64,000 nt of DNA from Siccibacter colletis (GTDB taxonomy: Bacteria > Pseudomonadota > Gammaproteobacteria > Enterobacterales > Enterobacteriaceae), in NCBI RefSeq assembly GCF_000696575.1, contig NZ_JMSQ01000013.1:28484-92483 (forward strand), given 5' to 3'. The position numbers and the translations under genes are program-made. Positions 50,912 through 60,780 of this stretch are shown here, piece by piece. The notes below the pieces were generated by a model. The model searched no databases and was not told where the DNA came from. It saw only the letters and a program-made list of their open reading frames with translations. Each line of letters begins with the position of its first letter. Positions within the stretch are counted from its first letter, which is position 1.

Positions 50912-51913
50912 ATGTTGAAAACCCTGATTGTTGGTGCCAGTGGGTATGCTGGCGCAGAGCTTGTGGCTTATGTGAATCGCCATCCACATATGACCATAAC
51001 CGCTTTGACGGTCTCAGCGCAAAGCAATGATGCGGGAAAGTTAATCTCCGATCTGCATCCGCAGCTGAAGGGGATTGTCGATCTCCCGCTGCAGCCGATG
51101 GACGACATCAGCGAATTCAGCCAGGCCGATGTGGTGTTTCTCGCCACCGCTCATGAAGTGAGTCACGACCTCGCTCCGCAGTTCCTCAAGGCAGGCTGTG
51201 TGGTGTTCGATCTCTCCGGCGCGTTCCGCGTCAACGATCCGGCGTTCTATGACACCTATTACGGTTTCACCCATCAGCATCCCGATCTGCTGGCGCAGGC
51301 GGTGTACGGGCTGGCGGAGTGGAATCATGACCAGATTAAAGAAGCGACGCTGGTGGCGGTGCCGGGCTGTTACCCAACCGCAGCGCAGCTGTCGCTCAGG
51401 CCGCTGATCGACGCGGATTTACTGGATCTCAACCAGTGGCCGGTGATCAACGCCACCAGCGGCGTCAGCGGTGCCGGGCGTAAAGCGGCGCTCTCCAACA
51501 GCTTCTGTGAAGTGAGCCTGCAACCCTACGGCGTGTTTCACCATCGTCATCACCCGGAGATCGCGGTGCACCTCGGCGCACCGGTGATCTTTACGCCGCA
51601 CCTTGGCAACTTCCCGCGCGGGATCCTCGAAACCATCACCTGCCGCCTGAAGCCGGGTGTGACCCATGACCAGGTCGCGGCGGTGTTCCTGCATGCCTAC
51701 GGCGATAAACCGCTGGTGCGCCTCTATGACAAAGGCGTTCCGGCGCTGAAAAACGTGGTCGGCCTGCCGTTCTGCGACATCGGCTTTGCGGTAAAAGATG
51801 AGCACATCATCGTGGTAGCGGCGGAAGACAACCTGCTGAAAGGTGCGGCGGCCCAGGCGATGCAGTGCGCGAATATCCGTTTTGGCTTTGCCGAAACGCA
51901 GTCACTTATTTAA
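50912..51913 (+). CDS. argC: N-acetyl-gamma-glutamyl-phosphate reductase
   Basis: 333 codons. Rossmann motif [14 protein letters not shown] (about 5-18); active-site Cys in [12 protein letters not shown] (about 154); His in PHLGNFPRG near 230. It reduces N-acetylglutamyl phosphate to the semialdehyde. First gene of argCBGH, 12 bases before argB. SD in GTAAGAAGG. Confidence 0.98.
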   Translation: MLKTLIVGASGYAGAELVAYVNRHPHMTITALTVSAQSNDAGKLISDLHPQLKGIVDLPLQPMDDISEFSQADVVFLATAHEVSHDLAPQFLKAGCVVFDLSGAFRVNDPAFYDTYYGFTHQHPDLLAQAVYGLAEWNHDQIKEATLVAVPGCYPTAAQLSLRPLIDADLLDLNQWPVINATSGVSGAGRKAALSNSFCEVSLQPYGVFHHRHHPEIAVHLGAPVIFTPHLGNFPRGILETITCRLKPGVTHDQVAAVFLHAYGDKPLVRLYDKGVPALKNVVGLPFCDIGFAVKDEHIIVVAAEDNLLKGAAAQAMQCANIRFGFAETQSLI

Positions 51914-51925
51914 CAGTCAGGTGAG

Positions 51926-52702
51926 ATGATGAACCCGTTAATTATCAAGTTAGGCGGCGTATTACTGGACAGCGAAGAGGCGCTGGAGCGCCTGTTTACC
52001 GCGCTGGTCAACTATCGTCAGGCGCATCAGCGCCCGCTGGTTATCGTGCACGGCGGCGGCTGCGTGGTGGACGATCTGATGAAGCAGCTTAACCTGCCGG
52101 TTACCAAGAAAAACGGTTTGCGCGTCACGCCTGCGGACCAGATTGACATCATCACCGGCGCGCTGGCCGGGTCCGCCAACAAAACCCTGCTGGCCTGGGC
52201 GAAGAAGCATGACATCGCCTCAGTCGGCCTGTTTCTGGGCGACGGCGACAGCGTGAAGGTAACCCAGCTTGACGAAAGCCTCGGCCACGTTGGCCAGGCG
52301 GAACCGGGTTCGCCAAAACTTATCAACACGCTGCTTGAGGCGGGTTACCTGCCGGTTATCAGCTCTATTGGCGTCACCGCAGACGGTGAGCTGATGAACG
52401 TCAACGCCGACCAGGCTGCCACCGCACTGGCCGCCACCCTGGGGGCGGATCTGATCCTGCTTTCCGACGTCAGCGGCATTCTGGACGGCAAAGGCCAGCG
52501 CATCGCGGAAGTGACCACCGCCAAAGCGCAGCAGCTTATCGAGCAGGGCATTATCACCGACGGCATGATTGTCAAAGTGAACGCGGCGCTGGACGCCGCC
52601 CGTACTCTGGGCCGCCCGGTGGATATCGCCTCATGGCGTCACGCCGAGCAGCTGCCCTCTTTATTTAATGGGGTGTCGATTGGCACCCGCATTTTAGCGT
52701 GA
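51926..52702 (+). CDS. argB: Acetylglutamate kinase
   Basis: 258 codons, E. coli length. Amino-acid kinase fold: [11 protein letters not shown] at the N-terminus with the catalytic Lys, [11 protein letters not shown] (about 41) and the C-terminal [12 protein letters not shown] with a second Lys. It phosphorylates N-acetylglutamate. The stop codon is 26 bases upstream of the argG ATG. Confidence 0.98.
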   Translation: MMNPLIIKLGGVLLDSEEALERLFTALVNYRQAHQRPLVIVHGGGCVVDDLMKQLNLPVTKKNGLRVTPADQIDIITGALAGSANKTLLAWAKKHDIASVGLFLGDGDSVKVTQLDESLGHVGQAEPGSPKLINTLLEAGYLPVISSIGVTADGELMNVNADQAATALAATLGADLILLSDVSGILDGKGQRIAEVTTAKAQQLIEQGIITDGMIVKVNAALDAARTLGRPVDIASWRHAEQLPSLFNGVSIGTRILA

Positions 52703-52728
52703 TGACAGATTTTTTAAGGAAACAAACA

Positions 52729-53946
52729 ATGCAAAACCACGGCATAAAAAAAGTTGTACTGGCATACTCCGGCGGCCTCGACACCTCGGCCATCATTCCC
52801 TGGCTGCAGGAAAACTATGCAGGTTGTGAAGTGGTGGCCTGCGTGGTGGATATCGGCCAGGATCGTGATGACCTGAAAGGTGTTGAGCAGAAAGCGCTGC
52901 GCTCAGGTGCGACCGAATGCTACGTGGTGGATGCCCGCGAAGAGTTCATCAAGGATTACGTCTACCCGGTGCTGCAGACCGGTGCGCTGTATGAAGGCAG
53001 CTATCTGCTGGGTACCTCAATGGCACGTCCACTGATCGCCAAAGCGCTGGTGGATGTGGCAACCAAAGTGGGTGCCGACGCGCTGTGCCACGGCGCAACC
53101 GGGAAAGGTAACGACCAGGTGCGTTTTGAATCCGCCTGGGCGGCGCTGGCACCTCATCTGAAAGTGATCGCCCCGTGGCGTGAGTGGAACCTGCGTTCCC
53201 GTGAAGCGCTGCTCGATTACCTGAAAGAGCGTGACATTCCGACCACCGCGTCGCTGGAAAAAATCTACAGCCGCGATGAGAACGCCTGGCACATCTCGAC
53301 CGAAGGCGGCGTGCTGGAAAGTCCGTGGAATGCCCCGAACAAAGACTGCTGGGTATGGACCGTCGATCCGCTGGAAGCCCCGGATCAGCCGGAGCAGGTC
53401 ACCGTTACCGTTGAGAAAGGCAACGTGGTTGCCGTTAACGGCGAACGCCACAGCCCGTTCCAGTGCCTCGAAGTGCTGAACAAAATCGGTGCGAAGCACG
53501 GGGTAGGCCGTATCGATATCGTGGAAAACCGTCTGGTGGGTATCAAGTCCCGCGGCTGCTATGAAACCCCGGGCGGCACCATCATGATGGCAGCCCTGCG
53601 CGGCGTGGAGCAGCTGGTGCTGGATCGCGACAGCTTCAAATGGCGCGAGCAGGTTGGCCTTGAGATGTCCTACGTCGTGTATGACGGTCGCTGGTTCGCG
53701 CCGCTGCGTCAGTCCCTGCAGGCGGCGGCAGAATCCCTGGCGGAGCAGGTGAATGGCGAAGTGGTGCTGCAGCTCTATAAAGGCCAGGTGACCGCGATTC
53801 AGAAGAAATCGCCGAACAGCCTGTATAGCGAAGAGTTCGCGACCTTCGGAGAAGATGAAGTTTACGACCACAGCCACGCGGGCGGCTTTATCCGTCTGTT
53901 CTCGCTCTCTTCCCGCATCCGTGCGCTGAACGAGCAGAAGAAGTAA
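52729..53946 (+). CDS. argG: Argininosuccinate synthase, short (about 400-residue) type
   Basis: 405 codons from ATG 52729, SD AAGGA eight bases upstream; the frame from 52699 would overlap argB. The N-type ATP-pyrophosphatase P-loop [11 protein letters not shown] lies at about residues 12-22. [15 protein letters not shown] (about 117) and [10 protein letters not shown] mark the family. It condenses citrulline and aspartate. E. coli K-12 instead has a longer, divergent ArgG (447 residues) at a distant locus and no argG between argB and argH. Having the short type here completes the arginine operon. Codon use looks like the neighbours. Confidence 0.96.
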   Translation: MQNHGIKKVVLAYSGGLDTSAIIPWLQENYAGCEVVACVVDIGQDRDDLKGVEQKALRSGATECYVVDAREEFIKDYVYPVLQTGALYEGSYLLGTSMARPLIAKALVDVATKVGADALCHGATGKGNDQVRFESAWAALAPHLKVIAPWREWNLRSREALLDYLKERDIPTTASLEKIYSRDENAWHISTEGGVLESPWNAPNKDCWVWTVDPLEAPDQPEQVTVTVEKGNVVAVNGERHSPFQCLEVLNKIGAKHGVGRIDIVENRLVGIKSRGCYETPGGTIMMAALRGVEQLVLDRDSFKWREQVGLEMSYVVYDGRWFAPLRQSLQAAAESLAEQVNGEVVLQLYKGQVTAIQKKSPNSLYSEEFATFGEDEVYDHSHAGGFIRLFSLSSRIRALNEQKK

Positions 53947-53964
53947 TCAGGCATTAGCCGCAAT

Positions 53965-54046
53965 GGCGGGTAGCGCTGCGCTAACCCGCCGGATAAAAGC
54001 AGGCATCGTTGTAGGGCGGGGAAGCATGAGCGCACCCGCCGTTTAT
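53965..54046. repeat. Two REP-like palindromes between argG and argH
   Basis: GGCGGGTAGCGctGCGCTAACCCGCC (about 53967-53993) and gtagggcgggGAAGCatgaGCGCacccgcc (about 54011-54041). They share the gtagggcgggNaagc word with the 139-bp repeats after sbp and the metL terminator. They lie inside the argCBGH transcript, 128 bases between argG and argH. Confidence 0.75.
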
Positions 54047-54074
54047 GTCAGGATAAAAAGTTACGGAGCAGGTT

Positions 54075-55445
54075 ATGGCACTTTGGGGTGGACGTTTTAC
54101 ACAGGCAGCGGATCAGCGGTTCAAACAGTTCAACGACTCGTTGCGCTTTGATTACCGCCTGGCAGAGCAGGATATCGTTGGCTCTGTCGCCTGGTCCAAA
54201 GCGCTGGTGACCGTTGGCGTACTCACTGCCGCCGAGCAGGCGCAGCTGGAAGAGGCGCTGCGCGTGCTGCTTGAAGAAGTTCAGGCGGATCCGGCGCAGA
54301 TCCTGCAAAGCGATGCCGAAGATATTCACAGCTGGGTGGAAGGCAAGCTTATCGACAAAGTCGGCCCGCTCGGTAAAAAGCTGCACACCGGCCGCAGCCG
54401 TAACGACCAGGTGGCAACCGATCTGAAGCTGTGGTGCAAGATGCAGGTCAGCGAACTGCTGGCGGCGAGCCGTCAGTTACAAAGCGCGCTGGTGGAGACC
54501 GCAGCGAATAATCAGGACGCGGTGATGCCGGGTTACACCCATCTTCAGCGTGCCCAGCCGGTGACCTTTGCGCACTGGTGCCTGGCTTACGTGGAAATGC
54601 TGGCGCGCGATGAGAGCCGTCTGCAGGATACGCTCAAACGTCTGGATGTCAGCCCTCTGGGGAGTGGTGCGCTGGCAGGCACGGCGTATGAGATCGATCG
54701 TGAACAGCTCGCCGGCTGGCTCGGATTTGCCTCGGCAACCCGCAACAGCCTCGACAGCGTTTCCGATCGTGACCACGTACTGGAGTTGTTGTCCGATGCC
54801 TCCATCGGCATGGTTCACCTGTCGCGCTTCGCTGAAGACCTGATTTTCTTCAACTCCGGCGAGGCCGGGTTCGTTGAGTTGTCCGACCGCGTAACCTCTG
54901 GCTCGTCCCTGATGCCGCAGAAGAAAAACCCGGATGCGCTGGAGCTTATCCGCGGTAAATGCGGACGGGTGCAGGGCGCTCTGACCGGCATGATGATGAC
55001 CCTGAAAGGTCTGCCGCTGGCCTATAACAAGGACATGCAGGAAGACAAAGAGGGGCTGTTCGATGCGCTCGACACCTGGCTGGACTGTCTGCATATGGCA
55101 ACGCTGGTACTGGACGGTATTCAGGTGAAGCGCCCGCGCTGCCAGGACGCCGCGCAGCAGGGCTATGCGAACGCCACGGAACTGGCGGATTATCTGGTCG
55201 CCAAAGGCGTACCGTTCCGCGAAGCACACCATATTGTGGGTGAAGCGGTGGTTGAAGCCATCGCCCAGGGTAAACCGCTGGAAGGGCTGGCGCTGGCGGA
55301 TCTGCAGAAATTCAGCAGCATCGGGGAGGATGTCTATCCCATCCTGTCGCTGCAATCCTGTCTCGATAAGCGCGCCGCGAAAGGCGGCGTGTCTCCGACG
55401 CAGGTCGCGCTGGCAATTGCCGAGGCGAAAGCGCGTCTGGTGTAA
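54075..55445 (+). CDS. argH: Argininosuccinate lyase
   Basis: 456 codons (E. coli 457). Fumarase/aspartase superfamily with the signature [11 protein letters not shown] (about 277-287), the catalytic His in [17 protein letters not shown] (about 157) and [11 protein letters not shown] (about 107). It splits argininosuccinate into arginine and fumarate. Last gene of the operon; SD GGAG is ten bases upstream of the ATG. Confidence 0.98.
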   Translation: MALWGGRFTQAADQRFKQFNDSLRFDYRLAEQDIVGSVAWSKALVTVGVLTAAEQAQLEEALRVLLEEVQADPAQILQSDAEDIHSWVEGKLIDKVGPLGKKLHTGRSRNDQVATDLKLWCKMQVSELLAASRQLQSALVETAANNQDAVMPGYTHLQRAQPVTFAHWCLAYVEMLARDESRLQDTLKRLDVSPLGSGALAGTAYEIDREQLAGWLGFASATRNSLDSVSDRDHVLELLSDASIGMVHLSRFAEDLIFFNSGEAGFVELSDRVTSGSSLMPQKKNPDALELIRGKCGRVQGALTGMMMTLKGLPLAYNKDMQEDKEGLFDALDTWLDCLHMATLVLDGIQVKRPRCQDAAQQGYANATELADYLVAKGVPFREAHHIVGEAVVEAIAQGKPLEGLALADLQKFSSIGEDVYPILSLQSCLDKRAAKGGVSPTQVALAIAEAKARLV

Positions 55446-55469
55446 GGTGTGTTGAGGGTAATAATGAAG

Positions 55470-55497
55470 AGCCTGGCCCTGCGCCGGGCTTTTTTTT
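55470..55497 (+). terminator. Rho-independent terminator after argH
   Basis: AGCCTGGC-cctgc-GCCGGGCT followed by eight T. Its T-run ends three bases before the A-run that is the T-run of the oppositely directed OxyS terminator. Confidence 0.88.
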
Positions 55498-55500
55498 GCA

Positions 55501-55611
55501 AAAAAAAAGCGGACATACTGTCCGCTAAAACGTTCACGTTGGCTTTAGTTATTCAGGTCAGAGAGAACTCTGTCACAGGAGAGCAGCATGAGGGATGGTG
55601 CTGCCCGCCTC
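55501..55611 (-). ncRNA. oxyS: OxyS small RNA
   Basis: The minus strand contains GAATAACTAAAGCCAACGTG, nearly identical to the conserved linker of E. coli OxyS. It is followed by a terminator hairpin AGCGGACA-gta-TGTCCGCT and eight T. The 5' part (GAGGCGGGCAGCACC) resembles the E. coli 5' end in position but differs in sequence. About 111 nt, divergent from oxyR. OxyS is an Hfq-binding RNA made under peroxide stress. The 3' half is certain; the exact 5' end may be off by about ten bases. Confidence 0.9.
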
Positions 55612-55653
55612 GTTGTGTAGGTGCATTATTAGCCATAACGCTTGATAGGGATA

Positions 55654-55690
55654 ATCGTTGATTGCTATGATATCTATCGCCATGAACTAT
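55654..55690. promoter_or_regulatory. OxyR operator between oxyS and oxyR
   Basis: ATCG-N7-CTAT-N7-ATCG-N7-CTAT matches the four-tetranucleotide OxyR consensus ATAG-N7-CTAT-N7-ATAG-N7-CTAT at 14 of 16 positions. It ends 21 bases before oxyR (autorepression) and lies about 43-79 bases upstream of the OxyS start (activation). Confidence 0.85.
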
Positions 55691-55711
55691 CGTGGCGGCG
55701 GAGGATAAGTA

Positions 55712-56629
55712 ATGAATATTCGTGATCTTGAATACCTGGTGGCGCTTGCTGAGCATCGTCATTTTCGTCGTGCAGCCGATGCCTGCCACGTCAGCCAGCC
55801 TACCTTAAGTGGTCAAATTCGTAAGCTTGAAGATGAGCTGGGCGTGATGCTGCTTGAGCGCACCAGCCGCAAAGTGCTGTTTACCCAGGCCGGGCTGCTG
55901 CTGGTGGACCAGGCGCGGACCGTGCTGCGCGAAGTGAAAGTGCTGAAAGAGATGGCGAGCCAGCAGGGCGAGGCGATGTCCGGCCCGCTGCATATCGGCC
56001 TGATCCCGACCATCAGCCCCTATCTGTTGCCGCTGGTGATCCCGATGCTGCATCAGACCTTCCCGAAGCTGGAGATGTATCTGCATGAAGCGCAGACCCA
56101 TCAGCTGCTGGCACAGCTCGACAGCGGCAAGCTCGACTGTGCGATTCTGGCGCTGGTGAAAGAGAGCGAAGCCTTTATCGAAGTGCCGCTGTTTGATGAG
56201 CCGATGATGCTGGCGGTGTATGAGGATCATCCGTGGGCCAACCGCGACCGCGTGCCGATGTCGGATCTTGCCGGTGAAAAACTGCTGATGCTGGAAGACG
56301 GGCACTGCCTGCGCGATCAGGCGATGGGCTTCTGTTTTGAAGCGGGAGCCGATGAAGACACCCACTTCCGCGCCACCAGCCTGGAGACGCTGCGTAACAT
56401 GGTGGCCGCCGGTAGCGGCATCACGCTGTTACCGTCGCTGGCCGTACCGCAGGAGCGCCGCCGAGATGGCGTGGTGTATCTGCCGTGCTATAAGCCGGAG
56501 CCGCGTCGTACTATCGGGCTGGTCTATCGTCCGGGGTCGCCGCTGCGCAGCCGCTATGAGCAGCTGGCAGAGGCCATCCGTAAATCAATGGATGGCCATT
56601 TCGACAGCGGATTAAAACAGGCGGTTTAA
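55712..56629 (+). CDS. oxyR: Peroxide-sensing transcription regulator OxyR
   Basis: 305 codons, E. coli length. LysR-type HTH at the N-terminus ([20 protein letters not shown] start), and regulatory domain with the redox pair Cys199 and Cys208 in [18 protein letters not shown]. Oxidation forms the disulfide that activates OxyS, katG, ahpCF and others. Its last 18 bases overlap the end of the convergent sthA. Confidence 0.98.
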   Translation: MNIRDLEYLVALAEHRHFRRAADACHVSQPTLSGQIRKLEDELGVMLLERTSRKVLFTQAGLLLVDQARTVLREVKVLKEMASQQGEAMSGPLHIGLIPTISPYLLPLVIPMLHQTFPKLEMYLHEAQTHQLLAQLDSGKLDCAILALVKESEAFIEVPLFDEPMMLAVYEDHPWANRDRVPMSDLAGEKLLMLEDGHCLRDQAMGFCFEAGADEDTHFRATSLETLRNMVAAGSGITLLPSLAVPQERRRDGVVYLPCYKPEPRRTIGLVYRPGSPLRSRYEQLAEAIRKSMDGHFDSGLKQAV

Positions 56630-58012
56630 GCCGTTCAGCGCCGCTACCCGATAGGCTTCCGCCATCGTCGGGTAGTTGAAGGTGGTGTTAACGAAGTACT
56701 CAATCGTGTTACCGCCACCTTTCTGCTCCATAATCGCCTGGCCGATATGAATAATCTCGGCCGCGCGCTCGCCAAAGCAGTGGATCCCCAGAATCTCTTT
56801 CGTTTCGCGATGGAACAGGATCTTCAGCGTTCCGACGTTCATGCCGACAATCTGCGCCCGCGCCAGGTGCTTAAACTGGGCGCGACCCACTTCATAAGGC
56901 ACTTTCATCGACGTCAGCTGCTGCTCGGTTTTGCCCACCGAACTGATCTCCGGAATGGTATAGATACCGGTCGGAATATCTTCCACCAGGTGCGCCGTCG
57001 CTTCGCCTTTGATCATGGCGTGCGCCGCGATACGACCCTGGTCGTAGGCCGCAGACGCCAGGCTCGGATAGCCAATGACGTCGCCCACCGCGTAAACGTG
57101 CGGCAGCGCGGTCTGGTACATGCTGTTCACTTTCAGCAACCCGCGCCCGTCGGCCTCCAGGCCAATATTTTCCAGCGACAGGGAGTCGACGTTACCGGTA
57201 CGGCCGTTGGCGTAGAGCAGGCAGTCGGCTTTCACCTTTTTGCCCGATTTCAGGTGCACGATGACGCCGTCATCCACCCCTTCTATCTTCTCGTACTCTT
57301 CGTTGTGGCGGATCACCACGCCGCTGTTCCAGAAGTGATAGGAGAGCGAGTCGGACATCTCCTGATCGAGGAACGCCAGCAGACGGTCGCGGGTGTTAAT
57401 CAGATCCACTTTCACGTTCATGCCGCGGAAGATGGACGCGTACTCGCAGCCAATCACCCCTGCGCCATAGATAATGACGTGTTTCGGCTCGTGATGAAGG
57501 CTGAGAATTGAGTCGCTGTCGTAGATGCGCGGATGGTGAAAATCGACGTCGGCAGGGTGGTAAGGCCGTGAGCCGCAGGCGATAACGAACTTCTCTGCTG
57601 TCAGGGTCTCCACCGAGCCGTCCGGGCACTCCAGCGCCAGGGTATGCTCATCAACAAAATGGGCGCTGCCCTGCAGAATTTCGCAGTAGTTACGCTCATA
57701 GAACCCTTGTCGCATGCGGGTTTGCTGATTAATAACGTTGTCGGCGTGGTTGAGAATGTCGGCGAAAGAGGAGCGGAGAAGGTGGGCGTGTTCACTGTAC
57801 AGCGGGTTTTGTTTGAATTCGATAATACGGCTGACAGCGTGCCGGAGCGCTTTTGACGGGATGGTGCCCCAGTGGGTACATCCGCCGCCGACGCTCTGGT
57901 AGCGTTCAATCACGGCGACCCTGGCTCCCTGCTTAACCAGCCCCATAGCAGCGCCTTCGCCGCCGGGGCCGGAACCAATTACTATTGCATCATAATCGTA
58001 GGTGTGTGGCAT
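56612..58012 (-). CDS. sthA: Soluble pyridine nucleotide transhydrogenase
   Basis: 466 codons, E. coli length. Flavoprotein disulfide reductase fold: FAD motif [12 protein letters not shown] (about 10-21), NAD motif [13 protein letters not shown] (about 177) and the dimerisation domain. The redox position reads [16 protein letters not shown] with only one Cys (the partner is Thr), as usual for SthA. It transfers hydride between NADPH and NAD+. Divergent from fabR; 3' overlap with oxyR. Confidence 0.97.
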   Translation of the reverse strand: MPHTYDYDAIVIGSGPGGEGAAMGLVKQGARVAVIERYQSVGGGCTHWGTIPSKALRHAVSRIIEFKQNPLYSEHAHLLRSSFADILNHADNVINQQTRMRQGFYERNYCEILQGSAHFVDEHTLALECPDGSVETLTAEKFVIACGSRPYHPADVDFHHPRIYDSDSILSLHHEPKHVIIYGAGVIGCEYASIFRGMNVKVDLINTRDRLLAFLDQEMSDSLSYHFWNSGVVIRHNEEYEKIEGVDDGVIVHLKSGKKVKADCLLYANGRTGNVDSLSLENIGLEADGRGLLKVNSMYQTALPHVYAVGDVIGYPSLASAAYDQGRIAAHAMIKGEATAHLVEDIPTGIYTIPEISSVGKTEQQLTSMKVPYEVGRAQFKHLARAQIVGMNVGTLKILFHRETKEILGIHCFGERAAEIIHIGQAIMEQKGGGNTIEYFVNTTFNYPTMAEAYRVAALNGLNRLF

Positions 58013-58267
58013 GGTAAGGCGTACCTGTTCTTATACATAAAAGCAACAAGATTGTAACACCTCTCCGGGGATAACCCAATGAATACCCTTCATTAAGGAT
58101 GGGCATAAGGTAAATATACCGAAACGGCAGGCTTTTGCGTCAGGCGTGACGGGCCTTGCGTGCGCTGCGTGCGCTGGCATAAATCTTCCATTCACAATCC
58201 GCCCCAAACCCGGTAATTTGAACCGCTCAAGAGTACCAGCAGTACAAATAAGGATGCAGGCAACGTG

Positions 58268-58903
58268 ATGGGTGTAAGAGCGCAACAAAAGGAACGGACC
58301 CGGCGTACGCTAGTCGATGCCGCGTTCAGTCAGCTTAGTGCGGAGCGGAGTTTCGCCAGCCTTAGCCTGCGTGAAGTAGCAAGGGAGGCGGGGATCGCGC
58401 CGACGTCGTTTTATCGTCACTTCCGTGATGTGGATGAGCTTGGGCTGACAATGGTTGATGAGAGCGGCCTCATGCTGCGCCAGCTGATGCGCCAGGCGCG
58501 TCAGCGCATCGCCAAAGGCGGCAGCGTGATTCGCACCTCGGTGTCGACCTTTATGGAATTTATCGGCAACAACCCGAACGCCTTCCGCCTGCTGCTGCGC
58601 GAACGTTCCGGCACCTCAGCGGCGTTTCGTGCTGCGGTAGCCCGGGAAATCCAGCACTTCATTGCGGAACTCGCCGACTATCTGGAACTCGAAAATCACA
58701 TGCCGCGCGCCTTTACTGAAGCGCAGGCGGAAGCCATGGTCACCATCGTGTTTAGCGCAGGTGCGGAGGCGCTGGACGTCAGCATCGAACAGCGTCGCCA
58801 GCTGGAAGAGCGGCTGGTGCTGCAGCTGCGTATGATCGCGAAAGGGGCGTACTACTGGTACCGTCGAGAGCAAGAGAAAATTGCCCAAAACGTTGAAAAT
58901 TAA
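58268..58903 (+). CDS. fabR: TetR-family repressor of unsaturated fatty-acid synthesis FabR
   Basis: 211 codons from ATG 58268; a GTG directly before it (58265) is in frame but less likely. TetR HTH ([20 protein letters not shown], about 34-53), then a helical ligand-binding domain. It represses fabB and fabA by sensing acyl-thioester balance. Ten bases before yijD, in one operon as in E. coli. The C-terminal few residues differ from E. coli. Confidence 0.96.
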   Translation: MGVRAQQKERTRRTLVDAAFSQLSAERSFASLSLREVAREAGIAPTSFYRHFRDVDELGLTMVDESGLMLRQLMRQARQRIAKGGSVIRTSVSTFMEFIGNNPNAFRLLLRERSGTSAAFRAAVAREIQHFIAELADYLELENHMPRAFTEAQAEAMVTIVFSAGAEALDVSIEQRRQLEERLVLQLRMIAKGAYYWYRREQEKIAQNVEN

Positions 58904-58913
58904 AGGATGAGCG

Positions 58914-59273
58914 ATGAGAAATTCTGTTCAGGAAAAAGGCACGCTGCTGCTGGCGCTGGTGGCGGGCCTCTCCATTAACGGTACGTTTACGGCGCTGTTC
59001 AGCTCCATCGTACCTTTCTCTATCTTCCCGATTATCTCGCTGGTGCTCTCGGTCTGGTGCCTGCATCAGCGTTACCAGAACCGCACTATGCCGCCGGGGC
59101 TACCGGGCATCGCCGCCGCCTGCTTCCTGCTGGGCGTGCTGCTTTACAGCACCGTGGTGCGCGCCGAATATCCGGCCATCGGCTCCAACTTCCTGCCGTC
59201 CATTCTGACGGTGATCCTGCTGTTCTGGATTATCTTCCGGCTGCGTAATCGCCGGAACAGCCTGTCAGAATAA
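58914..59273 (+). CDS. yijD: Inner-membrane protein YijD (DUF1422)
   Basis: 119 codons, E. coli length. Four membrane segments (about 10-28, 32-47, 62-80, 90-110) and a basic C-terminus. Function unknown. Translated right after fabR, so probably co-regulated with it. Confidence 0.93.
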   Translation: MRNSVQEKGTLLLALVAGLSINGTFTALFSSIVPFSIFPIISLVLSVWCLHQRYQNRTMPPGLPGIAAACFLLGVLLYSTVVRAEYPAIGSNFLPSILTVILLFWIIFRLRNRRNSLSE

Positions 59274-59275
59274 AA

Positions 59276-59304
59276 AAACGGCCCTCGCGTTGCAGCAGGG
59301 CCGT
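59276..59304. terminator. Bidirectional terminator between yijD and trmA
   Basis: AAAACGGCCCT-cgcgttgcagc-AGGGCCGTGTTCTT. The A-run on the left gives a strong T-run for trmA on the minus strand; the right tail is weaker. Confidence 0.8.
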
Positions 59305-59308
59305 GTTC

Positions 59309-60409
59309 TTATTTGCGGGTCAGCAGTACGCCGCATTCCATATGATGGGTATACGGGAACTGGTCAAACAGCGCCAGGCGCGACACGTTGTGCGTCTGGC
59401 TCAGCGTCTCCAGATTGCGGCACAGCGTTTCAGGGTTGCAGGAGATATAAAGGATGGACGGATAGGCCTGCACCATCTTTACCGTGTCATCATCCAGCCC
59501 GCTGCGCGGCGGATCGACAAAGATCGTCTCGCACTGGTAGCTTTTCAGGTCGATCCCCTGCAGGCGGTTGAATTCCCGCTCGCCGTTCATCGCCTGGGTA
59601 AACTCTTCCGCCGCCATGCGGATAATCTGCACGTTGTCGATCTGGTTGGCGGCGATGTTGTACTGCGCGGAGGCCACCGATGGTTTGGCGATTTCCGTTG
59701 CCAGCACGCGGTCGAAGTTGCGCGCCAGCGCCAGCGAGAAGTTGCCGTTGCCGCAATACAGCTCCAGCAGGTCGCCGCGTGAACCGGTGGTCGCGTCCAG
59801 CGCCCACTCCAGCATCTGAATATTCATCGCCGCGTTAGGCTGGGTAAAGCTGTTTTCCACCTGGCGATAAATCATCTCTTTACCGGCTACCGGCAGACGC
59901 TCGTCGATGTAATCCCGATCCAGCTCGATTTTGGTTTTGGTGGCGCGGCCAATCAGCTGCACGTCGAAACCGCGTGCGCGCAGGCTGTCGCGCAGCGCTG
60001 CGGCCTGTTCGCGCCACTCGTCATCCAGCTTTTTATGGTAGAGCAGCGAGATCACCGCCTGATTGCTCATGGAAGTGAGATAGTCGATCTGGAACAGCTT
60101 GTGGCGCAGGATGCGGTTGTCGCGCACGCTCTCAATCATGGCCGGCATCAGCTGGTTGATCATTTCGCTGGCGGCCGGGAAACGCTCCACGCGGATACGC
60201 TGGCGCGTCTGGCTGTCGAAGATGATGTGGTAAAGATCGTCCCCGTCGTGCCAGATACGGAACTCAGCGCGCATCCGGTAGTGGCTCACCGGCGAACGGA
60301 ACACCTCCGGCGCAGGTGCCGCGAAGGGCGCCATCATACTTTCCAGACGGCGGACTTTCTCATCGAGCTGCGCATCATATTGGTCAATCGGGAGGTGTTC
60401 AGGGGTCAT
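59309..60409 (-). CDS. trmA: tRNA (uracil-54-C5)-methyltransferase
   Basis: 366 codons from the ATG at 60409 ([14 protein letters not shown]), E. coli length; SD AGGA lies seven bases upstream. SAM-binding [14 protein letters not shown] (about 215), [10 protein letters not shown] (about 298), the catalytic Cys in YISCNPETL (about 324) and the base Glu in HHMECGVLL (about 358). It makes ribothymidine-54 in tRNA T-loops. Divergent from btuB. The frame upstream of 60409 is unsupported. Confidence 0.97.
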   Translation of the reverse strand: MTPEHLPIDQYDAQLDEKVRRLESMMAPFAAPAPEVFRSPVSHYRMRAEFRIWHDGDDLYHIIFDSQTRQRIRVERFPAASEMINQLMPAMIESVRDNRILRHKLFQIDYLTSMSNQAVISLLYHKKLDDEWREQAAALRDSLRARGFDVQLIGRATKTKIELDRDYIDERLPVAGKEMIYRQVENSFTQPNAAMNIQMLEWALDATTGSRGDLLELYCGNGNFSLALARNFDRVLATEIAKPSVASAQYNIAANQIDNVQIIRMAAEEFTQAMNGEREFNRLQGIDLKSYQCETIFVDPPRSGLDDDTVKMVQAYPSILYISCNPETLCRNLETLSQTHNVSRLALFDQFPYTHHMECGVLLTRK

Positions 60410-60539
60410 CATGGCATCCTGGTGATAAAAAATTACGCGGGCGATTGTAGGGAATGCGGGCCTGATGTCCAGCTTTGTTCGATTTTTCATCTCCGCCAAT
60501 AGCAGTCTGGACATCTATATGCCGCTACGGGTAGCATGC

Positions 60540-60773
60540 TCGCTCCGGTCTCCTGAGAGTGAAAAGGGAATCCAGTGTAAATCTGGAGCTGACGCGCAGC
60601 GGTAAGGAGCGGCGGGATGAATGCCTGGTGCAGACACTGCTTACTAATAAAGTGGGAAGTCTTCATCCGAACAACGCCACCAAGTCCGAAGACCTGCCGG
60701 AATACGTCGCAATAGGCTCGATTATCGCGTGCTATCGATCGCGCCTGCGGCATCCATAATAATAAGCGGATGC
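60540..60773 (+). promoter_or_regulatory. Cobalamin riboswitch in the btuB leader
   Basis: Contains the conserved block AAGGGAATCCAGTG...GGAGCTGACGCGCAGCGGTAAG, the GTGGGAAGTC element and the B12 box GCCACCAAGTCCGAAGACCTGCC (60676-60698, a 20-base core). A final hairpin pairs GCATCC (60750-60755) with GGATGC (60768-60773), covering the btuB SD region, so the output is translational as in E. coli btuB. Adenosylcobalamin binding would hide the SD. Confidence 0.93.
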
Positions 60774-60780
60774 TTAGTTA

